Shown here piece after piece: positions 42,171-51,992 of a DNA stretch of 64,000 nt (positions are counted from its first letter, which is position 1; each line of letters opens with the position of its first letter). The stretch comes from Klebsiella sp. RHBSTW-00484. Its GTDB lineage: Bacteria; Pseudomonadota; Gammaproteobacteria; Enterobacterales; Enterobacteriaceae. Made by a program: the position numbers and the translations under genes. Below the pieces are notes generated by a model. That model saw nothing but the letters and a program-made list of their open reading frames with translations, was not told the origin of the DNA and did no database searches. The DNA lies in the NCBI RefSeq assembly GCF_013705725.1, contig NZ_CP055481.1, forward strand, positions 3,286,001 to 3,350,000, read 5' to 3'.

Positions 42171-43670
42171 TTAATACCGTACGCAGACCGATTTCGTTTC
42201 GCACCAGTCATTCAGCCAGTCCGGGCCAAAATCGCGCCCGGTGCCGGACTGCTTCATGCCGCCAAACGGCAGGTTGGCGTCAATCAACGTATGGCTGTTA
42301 ACCCACACCGTGCCCGCCTGTAGACGGTCGGTATAGTTCAGCGCCTGCGTCAAATCGCGCGTCCACACGCTGGCGGTCAGGCCAAAATCGCTGTCGTTCG
42401 CCAGACGCAGTGCTTCTTCGCCGTCGGCAACGCGCACCAGGTTGACCACCGGGCCAAACACCTCTTCACGAGTGAGGCGCAGGTTAGCATCCGGGTTAAT
42501 CACCAGCGTCGGCGGTATGTAGAAACCCTGCGCATCCGGGCCAACGTTGCCGCTGATCAATTCCGCGTTCTGCTGGCGGGCTTCGTCGAGATAAGCCGCC
42601 ACTTTAGCGCAGTGCGCTTTCGATACCACCGGGTTAATCTGGGTAGTTTCCAGCATCCCAGGTCCCACCTGCATCGATTTCACCGCCTGCTCAAAACCAC
42701 TGACCAGCGTATCGAACAGCGGCGCTTCGATATAAATCCGTGAACTAGCGGCGCAAACTTGCCCTTGGTTGAGGAAGCTGCCGGTCATCAACCCTTCGAT
42801 CACCCACTGGTGGTCGGCATCTTTGAGCACGATAGCCGGGTTTTTACCACCTAATTCCAGGGTTACGCGGGTCAGGCGGTCGGCGGCCACGCGGGCAATC
42901 TGTTTACCGGTGGCAGTCGAGCCGGTAAAGCTCACCTTCGCCACCTGCGGGTGCGAGGTTAACGCCGCGCCACACTCGGCACCGCTGCCGGTGACCACGT
43001 TGAACACGCCATCCGGCACGCCCGCTTCCGTTGCCAGTTCCGCCACGCGCAGCAGGGTCAGCGGCGTGGTTTCCGACGGTTTAATGACAATAGAGCAGCC
43101 AGCCGCCAGCGCGGGCATCACTTTCCACATGCCAATCATCAGCGGGAAGTTCCACGGCACGATCCCGGCCACCACGCCAACCGGCTCTTTTTTGGTCCAC
43201 GCCTGATAGCGTGCGCCCTGCGGGAACGGAATCGACACGTCCAGCGTGCGGCCGCTGATCTTGGTGGTCAGCCCAGCGGTGTAGCGCATCCAGTTCAGGG
43301 TGCAGCCCACTTCAAAGGCGCGGGAAATGTTGATTGATTTGCCCTGCTCCAGCGTTTCAAGCTGCGCCAGTTCTTCGCCATGCTGTTCAACCAGATCGGC
43401 AAAGCGCAGCAATATGCGTTCGCGATCCGCGGGCGTTCGCCCGGCCCAGCAGCGGGAGACAAACGCACGCCACGCAGACATCACCGCGCGGTCGACGTCT
43501 GCGGCATTAGCATCCGCCGTGCTGGCGATGGCCTGCCCGGTGGCCGGGTTCCAGACGGTTAAGCGCTTTTCACTCTCTGCCGTCTGCTGCGCCCCATCGA
43601 GATACAAACCATGCTGTCTGTCTAAAAACTGCTGCACGCTGGCAAGTAGCGCGACCTGTGATGTGGACAT
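42171..43670 (-). CDS. feaB: FeaB, phenylacetaldehyde dehydrogenase
   Basis: A 499-residue NAD-dependent aldehyde dehydrogenase, the length of E. coli Fea[14 protein letters not shown] carries the general-base Glu and [11 protein letters not shown] the catalytic Cys. It turns phenylacetaldehyde from TynA into phenylacetate for the Paa pathway. It is divergent from feaR with two putative FeaR repeats in the promoter. In K-12 it directly adjoins tynA; here about 29 kb intervene. Confidence 0.95.
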   Translation of the reverse strand: MSTSQVALLASVQQFLDRQHGLYLDGAQQTAESEKRLTVWNPATGQAIASTADANAADVDRAVMSAWRAFVSRCWAGRTPADRERILLRFADLVEQHGEELAQLETLEQGKSINISRAFEVGCTLNWMRYTAGLTTKISGRTLDVSIPFPQGARYQAWTKKEPVGVVAGIVPWNFPLMIGMWKVMPALAAGCSIVIKPSETTPLTLLRVAELATEAGVPDGVFNVVTGSGAECGAALTSHPQVAKVSFTGSTATGKQIARVAADRLTRVTLELGGKNPAIVLKDADHQWVIEGLMTGSFLNQGQVCAASSRIYIEAPLFDTLVSGFEQAVKSMQVGPGMLETTQINPVVSKAHCAKVAAYLDEARQQNAELISGNVGPDAQGFYIPPTLVINPDANLRLTREEVFGPVVNLVRVADGEEALRLANDSDFGLTASVWTRDLTQALNYTDRLQAGTVWVNSHTLIDANLPFGGMKQSGTGRDFGPDWLNDWCETKSVCVRY

Positions 43671-43730
43671 ACCCCTTCCTTATTGTTCGCGGATAGTGGT
43701 TTCAGTCTAAGTCGGGGTCGCCATTCGCGC

Positions 43731-43767
43731 TTTTTTCTCTGTGACATTCGCTTGTGCCGCTGTGACA
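43731..43767 (-). promoter_or_regulatory. Putative FeaR direct-repeat site upstream of feaB
   Basis: Read on the minus strand, TGTCA-N8-CAA and TGTCA-N8-AAA lie exactly 21 bp apart (TGACA on the plus strand at 43763 and 43742), 60-100 bp before the feaB start. The same spacing is seen before tynA. FeaR is known to activate feaB. Confidence 0.65.
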
Positions 43768-43905
43768 GGCTCCGCAATTAAGCCGATTACGCAGACAGAA
43801 AATGTGCCGCAGGTAATAGTTCTTTCATATACTCCGCCTCCGGCCCTTGCCTCCAGAACCATAAATGCAACAATACAAAAACATTATTATTACAAGGGAT
43901 GCGCG

Positions 43906-44814
43906 ATGAGTACGGCAAATCGTGGGCAGGATTACCAGCATTGGTTAGCAAAAATCAATCAAGTCTGCGGGCAATTCGCCGCCCGTCCGCTGGATGATAA
44001 TTTTCACGGTGAGATAGACGCCAGCTATGCGGGCAGCCTGAAAGTCAGTACCGTTACCGCTCGCGGCATCAATCTGTACCGTACCCGGCAAGAAATTAAG
44101 CGCGACAACGACGCCTGGTTTTATACCGTTTTCCAGCTTTCCGGTCAGGCGACCGTCGAGCAGGATGGCCGTCAGGCGCTACTCGAAACCGGTGATATCA
44201 CGCTGATTGATGCTTCCCGTCCGTGCTCGATTGTCTGGCAGCAGACCTCGCGTCAGGCCTCCTTGTTATTGCCAAGAACGCTGCTCGAACAGCAACTGCG
44301 CGGCAGCGAAATCCGCATTGCCACCCGGCTGGCGAAAAGCCTGCCGATGGTTCAGCTAAGCCAGCGTCTGCTGCGAGAAAGTATGAACAGCCCTGAGCTG
44401 TCGGCAAGCGAAAGCGAAGCGGCGCTGGAGGCGATTGTCTGCCTGCTGCGTCCGATGCTGCATCATCAGGAGGCTCAGCCATCGCGGCGCGATAAGCAGT
44501 TTCGCAAAATCATGGATTTAATCGATGAGTCAATTCAGGCGGAACACCTGCGCCCGGAGTGGCTGGCCAGCGAAACCGGGATGTCGGTACGCAGTCTGTA
44601 TCGGCTGTTTGCTGAAAAGGGGCTGGTGGTCGCGCAGTACATTAAGAATCGTCGGCTCGATCTGTGCGCCCGCGCGTTGCAGAACGCACATGATGACGAA
44701 AAGCTGGCGGGGATTGGCTACAGCTGGGGTTTCAGCGATCATAGCCACTTTTCCACCGCCTTTAAACAACGCTTCGGCATCTCGCCGGGTGAGTATCGCA
44801 AGCGCTGCCGTTAG
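43906..44814 (+). CDS. feaR: FeaR, AraC-family activator of tynA and feaB
   Basis: A 302-residue regulator. The N-terminal AraC-binding-like domain includes WFYTVFQLSGQATVEQDGRQ (about residues 67-86) and the C-terminal double HTH includes EWLASETGMSVRSLYRLFAE and GIGYSWGFSDHSHFSTAFKQ. It is very similar to E. coli FeaR through both domains. The start was set at 43906 (MSTANRGQDYQHW) on homology; the upstream extension lies in the feaB promoter. Confidence 0.93.
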   Translation: MSTANRGQDYQHWLAKINQVCGQFAARPLDDNFHGEIDASYAGSLKVSTVTARGINLYRTRQEIKRDNDAWFYTVFQLSGQATVEQDGRQALLETGDITLIDASRPCSIVWQQTSRQASLLLPRTLLEQQLRGSEIRIATRLAKSLPMVQLSQRLLRESMNSPELSASESEAALEAIVCLLRPMLHHQEAQPSRRDKQFRKIMDLIDESIQAEHLRPEWLASETGMSVRSLYRLFAEKGLVVAQYIKNRRLDLCARALQNAHDDEKLAGIGYSWGFSDHSHFSTAFKQRFGISPGEYRKRCR

Positions 44815-45138
44815 CTATTTTTTCAGCCATTTGCCGTTAAGGCCCTGCACATATTCCCCCGGTTGCGCCCTGGCGACCAGCTTCTGCCCAGCCATTTTCG
44901 CTACCTGATCCACTGGCAGATTGTTGTCATCCGCCAGTTGCTGATAACTTTCGCTGCGGGCAGCATTAATCTGTTTAACCAACGCCAGGGTTTCCTTATC
45001 CTGTCGCAGCGGTTCAAGATAGCCGTTGAGGGTTTCGCCTACCCGCCCCTGCTGGCGAGCCTCGTTCAAGGTTAAAGCCAGTGCCTGAGTGCTGAATAAC
45101 ACGAGTGCCAGCGCCGCAGTTAACAGTCTTTTTCTCAT
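44815..45138 (-). CDS. ydbL: YdbL, secreted DUF1318 protein
   Basis: A 107-residue protein with a signal peptide (MRKRLLTAALALVLFSTQAL, cleavage near ALA) and the conserved LNEARQQGRVGETLNGYLEP and KMAGQKLVARAQPGEYV. It belongs to the ydbH-ynbE-ydbL operon; recent work links YdbL to the correct assembly of the YnbE-YdbH lipid-transport bridge. GAGG before the ATG supports 45138. Confidence 0.9.
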   Translation of the reverse strand: MRKRLLTAALALVLFSTQALALTLNEARQQGRVGETLNGYLEPLRQDKETLALVKQINAARSESYQQLADDNNLPVDQVAKMAGQKLVARAQPGEYVQGLNGKWLKK

Positions 45139-45145
45139 CATCGCC

Positions 45146-45331
45146 TCAGAACAGATCGCTACGCGATTTGAGCAGATTCTCAACATCTTTATCCACCTTG
45201 ATATGAATTTCATGCTCAATTTTGACATTCATATTGATGGTAATCGGCTCCTTTGACGCCGCAATCTCAATGCGCGGCGTGCAGCCCGCCAGCAGCATGG
45301 TCGCCAGAAAAACGGTGAGTAGTTTGATCAT
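45146..45331 (-). CDS. ynbE: YnbE, small outer-membrane lipoprotein
   Basis: A 61-residue lipoprotein with the lipobox LLAGC. The remainder (EPITINMNVKIEHEIHIKVD) is a short beta-rich tail. In E. coli YnbE multimerises and partners YdbH to bridge the envelope for phospholipid transport. Its start overlaps the ydbH stop (TAATG). Confidence 0.92.
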   Translation of the reverse strand: MIKLLTVFLATMLLAGCTPRIEIAASKEPITINMNVKIEHEIHIKVDKDVENLLKSRSDLF

Positions 45332-47970
45332 TATTGTTGTTCCTTACAGGTGTTACTGTCCTGACAGTGCTGCGCGGGCAGCCTGGCATTTTGTTCAAGC
45401 CACGCTTGCAAATTGTCACCAAAACGCAAGCTGCGCCACAGGTCAAAAATATTCTCTTCATGGGAATAGTTTAAGTGCACCGTGTTGCTTTTGCCCTCTA
45501 CCCGGCTGGTGCCGCTAATCGTCGCCTTCAGCGTCAGTACGCCAAGGTTATCGAGGTTGATGCGCGTCCACGAGGTGGCGACTTCCATATAGCGCAGCCA
45601 GTTTATCGCCGCCCCGGCGGAGACGTTGTCGGCCACCAGCGCATCCGCTGTGTCTTTATCCAGGCGCATTGTCATCGGCCCCGGATTATTGAACCAGCCG
45701 TCCTTGATTATCCATTTATCGTTATTCAGCCACAGCGGCAGCGCACCGTTAAACGGCCCGGAAACCGCAAACTGCTTCACTTTGATAGCACTAACCAGTT
45801 CGCTGCTGGAGATGTTTTGCAAACGCAGCAGCGCCGGATCATGCTGCGGCATCCGCAGCTGCTGCATGGTCAGCTTGCCGCCGAGTATATCGACGCTGAC
45901 GTTGCTGAGCTGCAACGGGGCGTCTTCGCTCCACGGGTAAGAGCCCTGGAGATCCGCCGTCAGATTACGCGAAGTGAACTGGTTGACGATTTCCCCAATG
46001 CGCAGCGATACCGGATGACGGGTACCGAGCTGCCAGGTACCTTCACTAAAGCGGAACGGCAGAACGAAATCGACACCGTTAATCTGGTTATCCGGCATCC
46101 AGGCGCTACCGCCTTTCAGGACGCCGTGCCCGCCCGCTTCAAAACCCTGATCGGCGGCGGCAGAGAACGCTACCTGAGCGTACAACTCGCCTTCGCGCAG
46201 ATTCATTTTCCACTCGGGCGGCACCAGCGGCTGGAAGACGGTTAAAGACTGTTTTGGCCACCACGCCTGTCCACGCAGACGTTCGCCGTCCCAGCGCCCG
46301 GTAACGCGCACCGGACCAATGCTTTGCGCATGCAATGAACCGTTGAACTGAAACCAGGTCGGGTCGCGCCCATCGACGTTAAATTTGAGCGTCGAGGGCG
46401 GCAGTTCGCTGCCGCCGCTAAAGGTGGTTTTTCCGGCGTCCAGCGACAGCGCCCCGGTCAGTTTCGGGTGCTGTTCATCGCGCAGCCAGTGGATCGGCTC
46501 TTCCAGCGTCAAACGCGGCGTGCTGACCAGCATGGAGCCGTATTGCAGCTTATCGAAGCCCGTAGACAAGCTGTTGAGCACGATGGCGCTGTCGGTCCAT
46601 TCCCCTGCGCCTTTGACATCCCAGCGCGCCTGCATCGGCGTGAAATGGCCCTCGCCCCAATAGCGCCACTGCCAGCGACCGCGGTCGGGCATAAAGTTGT
46701 CGGCCTGACCGTCAAGATGCAGGGTAAAATCGCCCATCTCCTGCTCGTGGGCGCGCAGAATGGCCTGCAAGCGACCATCCACGCCCTGTTGGGTCACTTT
46801 AACGCCCGCCAGCGGCCAGCGGATCTCATCAATATTGAGCGAATCAATCACTCGCCCGCGCGAACGCAGCAGCGCGCCGGGATGAAAATCGAGCACCGGC
46901 GCGGTGAGCGGACCACTCAGCTGTGCGGGCAGTTTGGCATAAAAAATCAGATCGCCGAGCTTGGCTTCACCGGTCAGTTGGAGCGGCATGTCGCTGTTAT
47001 CCATGCTCAACTTACCGGGACCGATATTCAGCACCGCGTTGCCCTTACCGGCCTGACCCTGAGTCAGCACGTTTAGCCGCCCGCTCACCTGCATCTGCTC
47101 GGTACCCTGCTGCCAGTTGCCTACCGACAGCGCGACGCGACCGCTCAGCGCATTACCGGCGTATTCGGTGTGCCAGCGGCCATCGCTGATGGCGATACGA
47201 TCGGGCGTAATTTCCCACGGCAGGTCAAGCATTGGCTCCACTTCACCGCGCGGCGTAACCAACAGCTGTCCGCGATTCTCTTGCCACTCGAGTTCGGCAT
47301 CCACCAGCCCGGGCGCTTGCGCAAACTCGAAGGTGCTGAACAGGTGACCATCGACCGGGAAGCCGTCCGGCACCAGCGGCATATGAAACTCGCCCACCAA
47401 CTTCACCGGGGCCTGATCTTCCACTAAACGCGCGGAAAAGTTGCTGACCGTCAGCGCCTGGCCGCGCAGCCGCGCCTGAACAGAAATCTCTTTTCCGGCA
47501 TAGCCAATATCCTGCTGCTCTGGCGTCAGCGACATCACCAGCCGCCCTTGCCATTTTTCCCACGGCGACAGGCGCAGGTTTTCAATGGTCAGCCAGCTAT
47601 AAGGAAGCATCGATTGCCATTCGGCGAGGGTTTTCGGCGCACCGGGAGCGGCTTCGCTCTCCGGCAGCTTGTTCAGACAGGCGCTGTTAATATCCAGCTC
47701 AGTGATATGTAAACGCCAGCGGCTGGGACGGGACAACTCGGCATTAGTGACGCGAGCAATTTCGCAGTCGCCCACCAGGTAGCGCAGATCGGGGATACGC
47801 AGCGAGGTGCGCGTCAGGCGCGGACTGTCATTCAGAGCGATCCGGGTTCCGGCAGGCAGCCAGATCCCCGCCAGCGTGGGGACCCAATGGGTGAGCGTCA
47901 ACAACAAAGCCAGCGGTAGCAACACGAGTGCTAATAATAGCGCGATGGCGGCTTTATATTTACCCTTCAT
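45331..47970 (-). CDS. ydbH: YdbH, AsmA-like phospholipid-transport protein
   Basis: An 879-residue protein with one N-terminal membrane anchor (about residues 7-28, IALLLALVLLPLALLLTLTH) and a very long periplasmic region of beta-rich repeats, as in the YhdP/TamB/YdbH family. These proteins share the work of moving phospholipids to the outer membrane. It is the first gene of a three-gene operon with ynbE and ydbL. Confidence 0.93.
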   Translation of the reverse strand: MKGKYKAAIALLLALVLLPLALLLTLTHWVPTLAGIWLPAGTRIALNDSPRLTRTSLRIPDLRYLVGDCEIARVTNAELSRPSRWRLHITELDINSACLNKLPESEAAPGAPKTLAEWQSMLPYSWLTIENLRLSPWEKWQGRLVMSLTPEQQDIGYAGKEISVQARLRGQALTVSNFSARLVEDQAPVKLVGEFHMPLVPDGFPVDGHLFSTFEFAQAPGLVDAELEWQENRGQLLVTPRGEVEPMLDLPWEITPDRIAISDGRWHTEYAGNALSGRVALSVGNWQQGTEQMQVSGRLNVLTQGQAGKGNAVLNIGPGKLSMDNSDMPLQLTGEAKLGDLIFYAKLPAQLSGPLTAPVLDFHPGALLRSRGRVIDSLNIDEIRWPLAGVKVTQQGVDGRLQAILRAHEQEMGDFTLHLDGQADNFMPDRGRWQWRYWGEGHFTPMQARWDVKGAGEWTDSAIVLNSLSTGFDKLQYGSMLVSTPRLTLEEPIHWLRDEQHPKLTGALSLDAGKTTFSGGSELPPSTLKFNVDGRDPTWFQFNGSLHAQSIGPVRVTGRWDGERLRGQAWWPKQSLTVFQPLVPPEWKMNLREGELYAQVAFSAAADQGFEAGGHGVLKGGSAWMPDNQINGVDFVLPFRFSEGTWQLGTRHPVSLRIGEIVNQFTSRNLTADLQGSYPWSEDAPLQLSNVSVDILGGKLTMQQLRMPQHDPALLRLQNISSSELVSAIKVKQFAVSGPFNGALPLWLNNDKWIIKDGWFNNPGPMTMRLDKDTADALVADNVSAGAAINWLRYMEVATSWTRINLDNLGVLTLKATISGTSRVEGKSNTVHLNYSHEENIFDLWRSLRFGDNLQAWLEQNARLPAQHCQDSNTCKEQQ

Positions 47971-48165
47971 GGGCAGCTAATATCCTGATTCAAAATAAGT
48001 AAAAGCCGAGAGGCCGTTATTGTGGCACGTTCGACCTGCGAGTTAAAGTTTCCGTCCCGTTTAAGCGTAGTCGCCGTCGCGTGATTCTCCAGCAAGCTAT
48101 TGAGCCGATGTTTAGTTTTCCCCTGCGACACTGATTAGCATCTGCAATCACAAACGGGCGATCCT

Positions 48166-48666
48166 GTGGAGTTGATTATCTCGCTGGTGGAGCACGCTCA
48201 GCGCCATTATTCATTGGTATTGCTGATGGTTTTCCTGCTGACGTTCACTAAATCCTGCGCCGTTATCTCGCTGCTGATACCGGGCACCTCGGGGCTGCTG
48301 CTGTTTGGTACCCTGGCCTCCGCCAGCGTCGGGCATTTCTTGCTAATGTGGCTTAGCGCCAGCCTCGGCGCAATCGGCGGATTCTGGCTCTCGTGGCTGG
48401 CAGGACGCCGCTACCGACACCATCTGCATCGCATTCGCTGGCTTAATGCCGAGCGTCTGGCCCGTGGCCAGCTGTTTCTGCGTCGTCACGGCGCATGGGC
48501 GGTCTTTTTTGGCCGCTTTATCTCCCCGCTGCGCGCCACCGTCCCGCTGGTGACCGGCGCCAGCGGCACTTCTCACTGGCATTTTCAGCTCGCTAACGTC
48601 AGTTCCGGTTTGCTCTGGCCGCTAATGCTGCTGATCCCCGGAGCATTCAGCCTTAATATCTGGTAA
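48166..48666 (+). CDS. DedA/VTT-family membrane protein
   Basis: A 166-residue membrane protein with the DedA-type signature FFGRFISPLRATVPLVTGAS (about residues 111-130) and several hydrophobic helices. DedA proteins act as lipid carrier flippases (undecaprenyl phosphate or phospholipid). It is shorter than most (about 200-220). It lies between ydbH and ldhA, where K-12 has no such gene. The start is GTG at 48166. Confidence 0.78.
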   Translation: MELIISLVEHAQRHYSLVLLMVFLLTFTKSCAVISLLIPGTSGLLLFGTLASASVGHFLLMWLSASLGAIGGFWLSWLAGRRYRHHLHRIRWLNAERLARGQLFLRRHGAWAVFFGRFISPLRATVPLVTGASGTSHWHFQLANVSSGLLWPLMLLIPGAFSLNIW

Positions 48667-48812
48667 AAAACATTACCTTTCAAAGAGATTCCTGAACTTG
48701 TCGATATGCTCTAGAATTATCACTATAACCTGATGATTAAACTAATTTTGAGTATTTGTAAGATTATTTTAATTATGCTACCGTGACGGTATTATCACTG
48801 GAGAAAAGTCTT

Positions 48813-49802
48813 ATGAAAATCGCTGTGTATAGTACGAAGCAGTACGACAAGAAGTATCTGCAGCATGTTAATGATACATACGGCTTTGAACTTGAATTTT
48901 TTGACTTCCTGCTAACCGAAAAGACCGCGAAAACTGCCAACGGCTGCGAAGCGGTATGTATTTTCGTTAACGATGACGGTAGCCGCCCGGTGCTTGAAGA
49001 ACTTAAAGCTCACGGTGTGAAGTACATCGCCCTGCGCTGCGCCGGGTTCAACAACGTTGACCTCGATGCCGCCAAAGAGTTGGGGCTGCGCGTGGTACGC
49101 GTACCGGCCTATTCGCCGGAAGCGGTCGCAGAGCATGCTATCGGCATGATGATGTCGCTGAACCGCCGCATTCACCGCGCCTATCAGCGTACCCGCGACG
49201 CTAACTTCTCTCTGGAAGGGCTGACCGGTTTCACCATGCACGGTAAAACCGCAGGGGTTATCGGCACCGGTAAAATCGGCGTCGCCGCGCTGCGCATTCT
49301 TAAAGGCTTCGGTATGCGCCTGCTGGCATTTGATCCCTACCCAAGCGCCGCCGCGCTGGATATGGGGGTGGAGTATGTCGATCTTGAGACGCTGTACAGA
49401 GAGTCCGATGTTATCTCCCTGCACTGCCCGCTGACGGATGAAAACTATCATCTGCTGAACCACGCCGCTTTTGATCAGATGAAAGATGGCGTGATGATCA
49501 TCAATACCAGTCGCGGTGCGCTGATCGACTCTCAGGCAGCGATTGACGCCCTGAAGCACCAGAAAATTGGCGCACTGGGGATGGACGTTTATGAGAACGA
49601 ACGTGACCTGTTCTTTGAAGATAAGTCTAACGACGTTATTCAGGACGATGTTTTCCGCCGTCTCTCCGCATGCCACAACGTGCTGTTTACCGGCCATCAG
49701 GCGTTTCTGACCGCAGAAGCGTTGATCAGTATTTCGCAAACTACCCTCGACAACCTGCGCCAGGTGGATGCTGGCGAAACCTGCCCGAACGCGCTGGTCT
49801 GA
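48813..49802 (+). CDS. ldhA: LdhA, fermentative D-lactate dehydrogenase
   Basis: A 329-residue D-2-hydroxyacid dehydrogenase, the size of E. coli LdhA. The NAD-binding motif is AGVIGTGKIGVAALR (about residues 148-162), the catalytic Arg is in NTSRGALIDS and the His is in FTGHQAFLT (about 296). It reduces pyruvate to D-lactate in fermentation. GGAGA lies 10 nt before the ATG; the ten codons upstream are not part of the family. Confidence 0.95.
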   Translation: MKIAVYSTKQYDKKYLQHVNDTYGFELEFFDFLLTEKTAKTANGCEAVCIFVNDDGSRPVLEELKAHGVKYIALRCAGFNNVDLDAAKELGLRVVRVPAYSPEAVAEHAIGMMMSLNRRIHRAYQRTRDANFSLEGLTGFTMHGKTAGVIGTGKIGVAALRILKGFGMRLLAFDPYPSAAALDMGVEYVDLETLYRESDVISLHCPLTDENYHLLNHAAFDQMKDGVMIINTSRGALIDSQAAIDALKHQKIGALGMDVYENERDLFFEDKSNDVIQDDVFRRLSACHNVLFTGHQAFLTAEALISISQTTLDNLRQVDAGETCPNALV

Positions 49803-49818
49803 TTTTCCTTTCCCTTTT

Positions 49819-49842
49819 GTGCTCCCCTCTCACGGGGGGCAC
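49819..49842 (+). terminator. Hairpin after ldhA
   Basis: GTGCTCCCC and GGGGGGCAC form a 9-bp stem with one T-G pair, 17 bp after the ldhA stop. No T run follows, so its role as a terminator is uncertain. Confidence 0.45.
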
Positions 49843-49927
49843 ATTCAGATAATCCCCACAGAAATCGCCTGCGATACAGTTACAATCCCCTTCATTTATT
49901 GATGTGATAAATATTTTTGGAGATTAA

Positions 49928-50368
49928 ATGAACAAATTTGCTGCACTGCTGGCGGCGGGAATGTTGCTATCGGGCTGCGTCTATAACAGTAAGGTGTCGA
50001 CCGGAGCGGAGCAGCTTCAGCACCATCGTTTCGTGCTAACCAGCGTCAACGGGCAGCCGCTGAATGCAGGGGATAAGCCGCTAGAGCTGAGCTTCGGCGA
50101 AAAGATGCCGATAACTGGCAAGATGTTCGTTTCAGGTAATATGTGCAACCGTTTCAGCGGCACGGGCAAAGTCTCTGACGGCGCGCTGAAGGTTGAAGAG
50201 CTGGCAATGACCCGAATGTTATGCGCGGATCCGCAGTTGAATTCGCTGGATGCTACGCTCGGTAAAATGTTGCGCGAAGGCGCACAGGTCGACCTGACGG
50301 AAAATCAGCTCACGCTGGCCACCGCCGATCAAACGCTGGTATACAAACTCGCCGACCTGGTGAATTAA
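49928..50368 (+). CDS. hslJ: HslJ, META-domain outer-membrane lipoprotein
   Basis: A 146-residue lipoprotein with the lipobox LLSGC (Cys 17). The META domain has the typical HHRFVLTSVNGQPL and CNRFSGTGKVSDGALKVEEL with MTRMLCADP. HslJ is heat inducible and linked to novobiocin tolerance in E. coli. It converges with ydbJ, overlapping by 4 bp. Confidence 0.92.
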   Translation: MNKFAALLAAGMLLSGCVYNSKVSTGAEQLQHHRFVLTSVNGQPLNAGDKPLELSFGEKMPITGKMFVSGNMCNRFSGTGKVSDGALKVEELAMTRMLCADPQLNSLDATLGKMLREGAQVDLTENQLTLATADQTLVYKLADLVN

Positions 50369-50637
50369 TAGTTACCGCAGCTTCCGCCTGCCAGCGCCTG
50401 CTCGCTGCAGCGCTTGCCGTTTGGCAATGCGCACATGCCGATAGCGGAGCCATCGAGCTGGCGGGCCACCGATAACGAGCCGCCGACCATCGCGCAGTTT
50501 GCCTCACCGCTGCTGCTCATCGCAGCACGCATCCCTGGCGGCACGTGCGCCGCTGTTGCCTGCTGAACAGGTTCATCGTTACTGCTACACGCCGACAGTA
50601 ACAACGCGGCACATCCGACTAAAAAAGCTGCTCGCAT
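50365..50637 (-). CDS. ydbJ: YdbJ, DUF333 lipoprotein
   Basis: A 90-residue lipoprotein with the lipobox LLSAC and the DUF333 core NCAMVGGSL ... GMCALPNGKRCSEQAL. GGGGAGAG lies directly before the ATG at 50637; the longer frame upstream is not supported. Function unknown. Position beside hslJ as in E. coli. Confidence 0.88.
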   Translation of the reverse strand: MRAAFLVGCAALLLSACSSNDEPVQQATAAHVPPGMRAAMSSSGEANCAMVGGSLSVARQLDGSAIGMCALPNGKRCSEQALAGGSCGNY

Positions 50638-50916
50638 TCTCTCTCCCCTCAGATACATCTGAAAATGAACAAACCCAAGAATAATAGGCAGCACAGCGAG
50701 CGGCGTCGAGAGGCAAAGTACGTATTTATGCGCCGTATTAACATTTTCTAGCAATTTTTTTGCGCAAAGGTTGATCTTATCGAGAAAGCCTGCAAGCAAT
50801 CGACCCCACTAATAAATAGGGGGTATGGTGAAAATACACGTTGAGATATTTCTTAAGTGGCCGACGCGTTGCAAAATGAGCGCATGATTACGCGCACGTA
50901 AAAATTCAGGATCGCC

Positions 50917-51888
50917 ATGTTACGCAATTTGTTTAAATCTGAAGCAGATAAAACCAGAGACGAACTTACCACATTCAGGATCTCACTTTTACCTTTTATC
51001 AAACAGTATCAGTTGGAAGATCGTTGGCAGGAAGCGTGTGAGGTCGCGTTTCGGGGCGATGATGCCATAACCTGGATCGAAAAAAATAGCCAACTCACGC
51101 GTTCAAGCCTCTTTTTTCAACGAGCCAAAGAAGAGATGGTTGCTGGTGCATTTGCCGCTTACTTGCTGGCGCATGCGCTGCCTCCTCTTTATTCATCGCA
51201 TCTGAATACGCTGAAGCGTAAAGAACGTACGTTGACCGTTACCGACGATTATGGTGTTGAGCACTATGAAAAGTGGTTTAGCGAGCTGGAATACTTCTTC
51301 GAACACGTCATTAAATACGACCTGAACCACTGGATTGAACAACACCAGCAGCAGCTTAATCAGCTATGGCCGGACAACAACCCTGCGGAGTCAGTATGGG
51401 GGTCTGGTCGCGTGAGCTATCGCGCGTTCACTTTACCCGGGCAGTTCGAACGTATAGTCAGGCGCGAGATCATGCGCGTGGTCGACGAAATGCCCGAACC
51501 GCATACGCCAGGCTATAGCCCCTATTTAAGCGGAATCGACTATGAGCATTTTGTTGCCAGCTGTTTTGAAAAAGCAGGTGCCGCCTGCCAGGTGACTCGC
51601 GGCAGCGGCGACCACGGTCTGGATATTCTGGTCGATTACCGGGGATGTCGGCTGGCGGTCCAGTGTAAACACTATCAGGGAAAAGTTGGCAATAAAGCGA
51701 TTCAGGAAGTCTTCGCCGCTAAACAATTCTACGATTGCCTGCTGGCCATGGTGGTCAGCAACAGCGAGTTTACTCCCCATGCCAGACAAGCGGCGCAAAA
51801 ACTGGATGTGTATCTTTACCATCATGATGAAATAGCCGCGTTTATTCAGATTCTCGATGAGTGGATTGATGCGCCTGACGTTAGCTAA
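50917..51888 (+). CDS. Mrr-like restriction endonuclease-fold protein
   Basis: A 323-residue protein. The C-terminal domain (about 205-310) has the Mrr-type nuclease core: GSGDHGLDILVDY with Asp and LAVQCKHYQ with the QxK motif. The N-terminal 200 residues are helical with no motif I recognise. It may be a type IV-like defence nuclease or a DNA-repair factor. No methyltransferase or partner gene is adjacent. It lies between ydbJ and the prophage. Confidence 0.8.
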   Translation: MLRNLFKSEADKTRDELTTFRISLLPFIKQYQLEDRWQEACEVAFRGDDAITWIEKNSQLTRSSLFFQRAKEEMVAGAFAAYLLAHALPPLYSSHLNTLKRKERTLTVTDDYGVEHYEKWFSELEYFFEHVIKYDLNHWIEQHQQQLNQLWPDNNPAESVWGSGRVSYRAFTLPGQFERIVRREIMRVVDEMPEPHTPGYSPYLSGIDYEHFVASCFEKAGAACQVTRGSGDHGLDILVDYRGCRLAVQCKHYQGKVGNKAIQEVFAAKQFYDCLLAMVVSNSEFTPHARQAAQKLDVYLYHHDEIAAFIQILDEWIDAPDVS

Positions 51889-51992
51889 CCAGTTTGCGGC
51901 TGCTGACTCAGATCGCAAAACTGATCCTACCCGCGAATATTGGATACGGCACTAAGTGAGTAAACTCTCAAATAGAAGTGACTGACAAATAG

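Noticed and set aside
45475..47076. Long plus-strand frames opposite ydbH (up to 256 codons)
   Set aside because: They are antisense shadows of a GC-rich gene; no start signals or family likeness.
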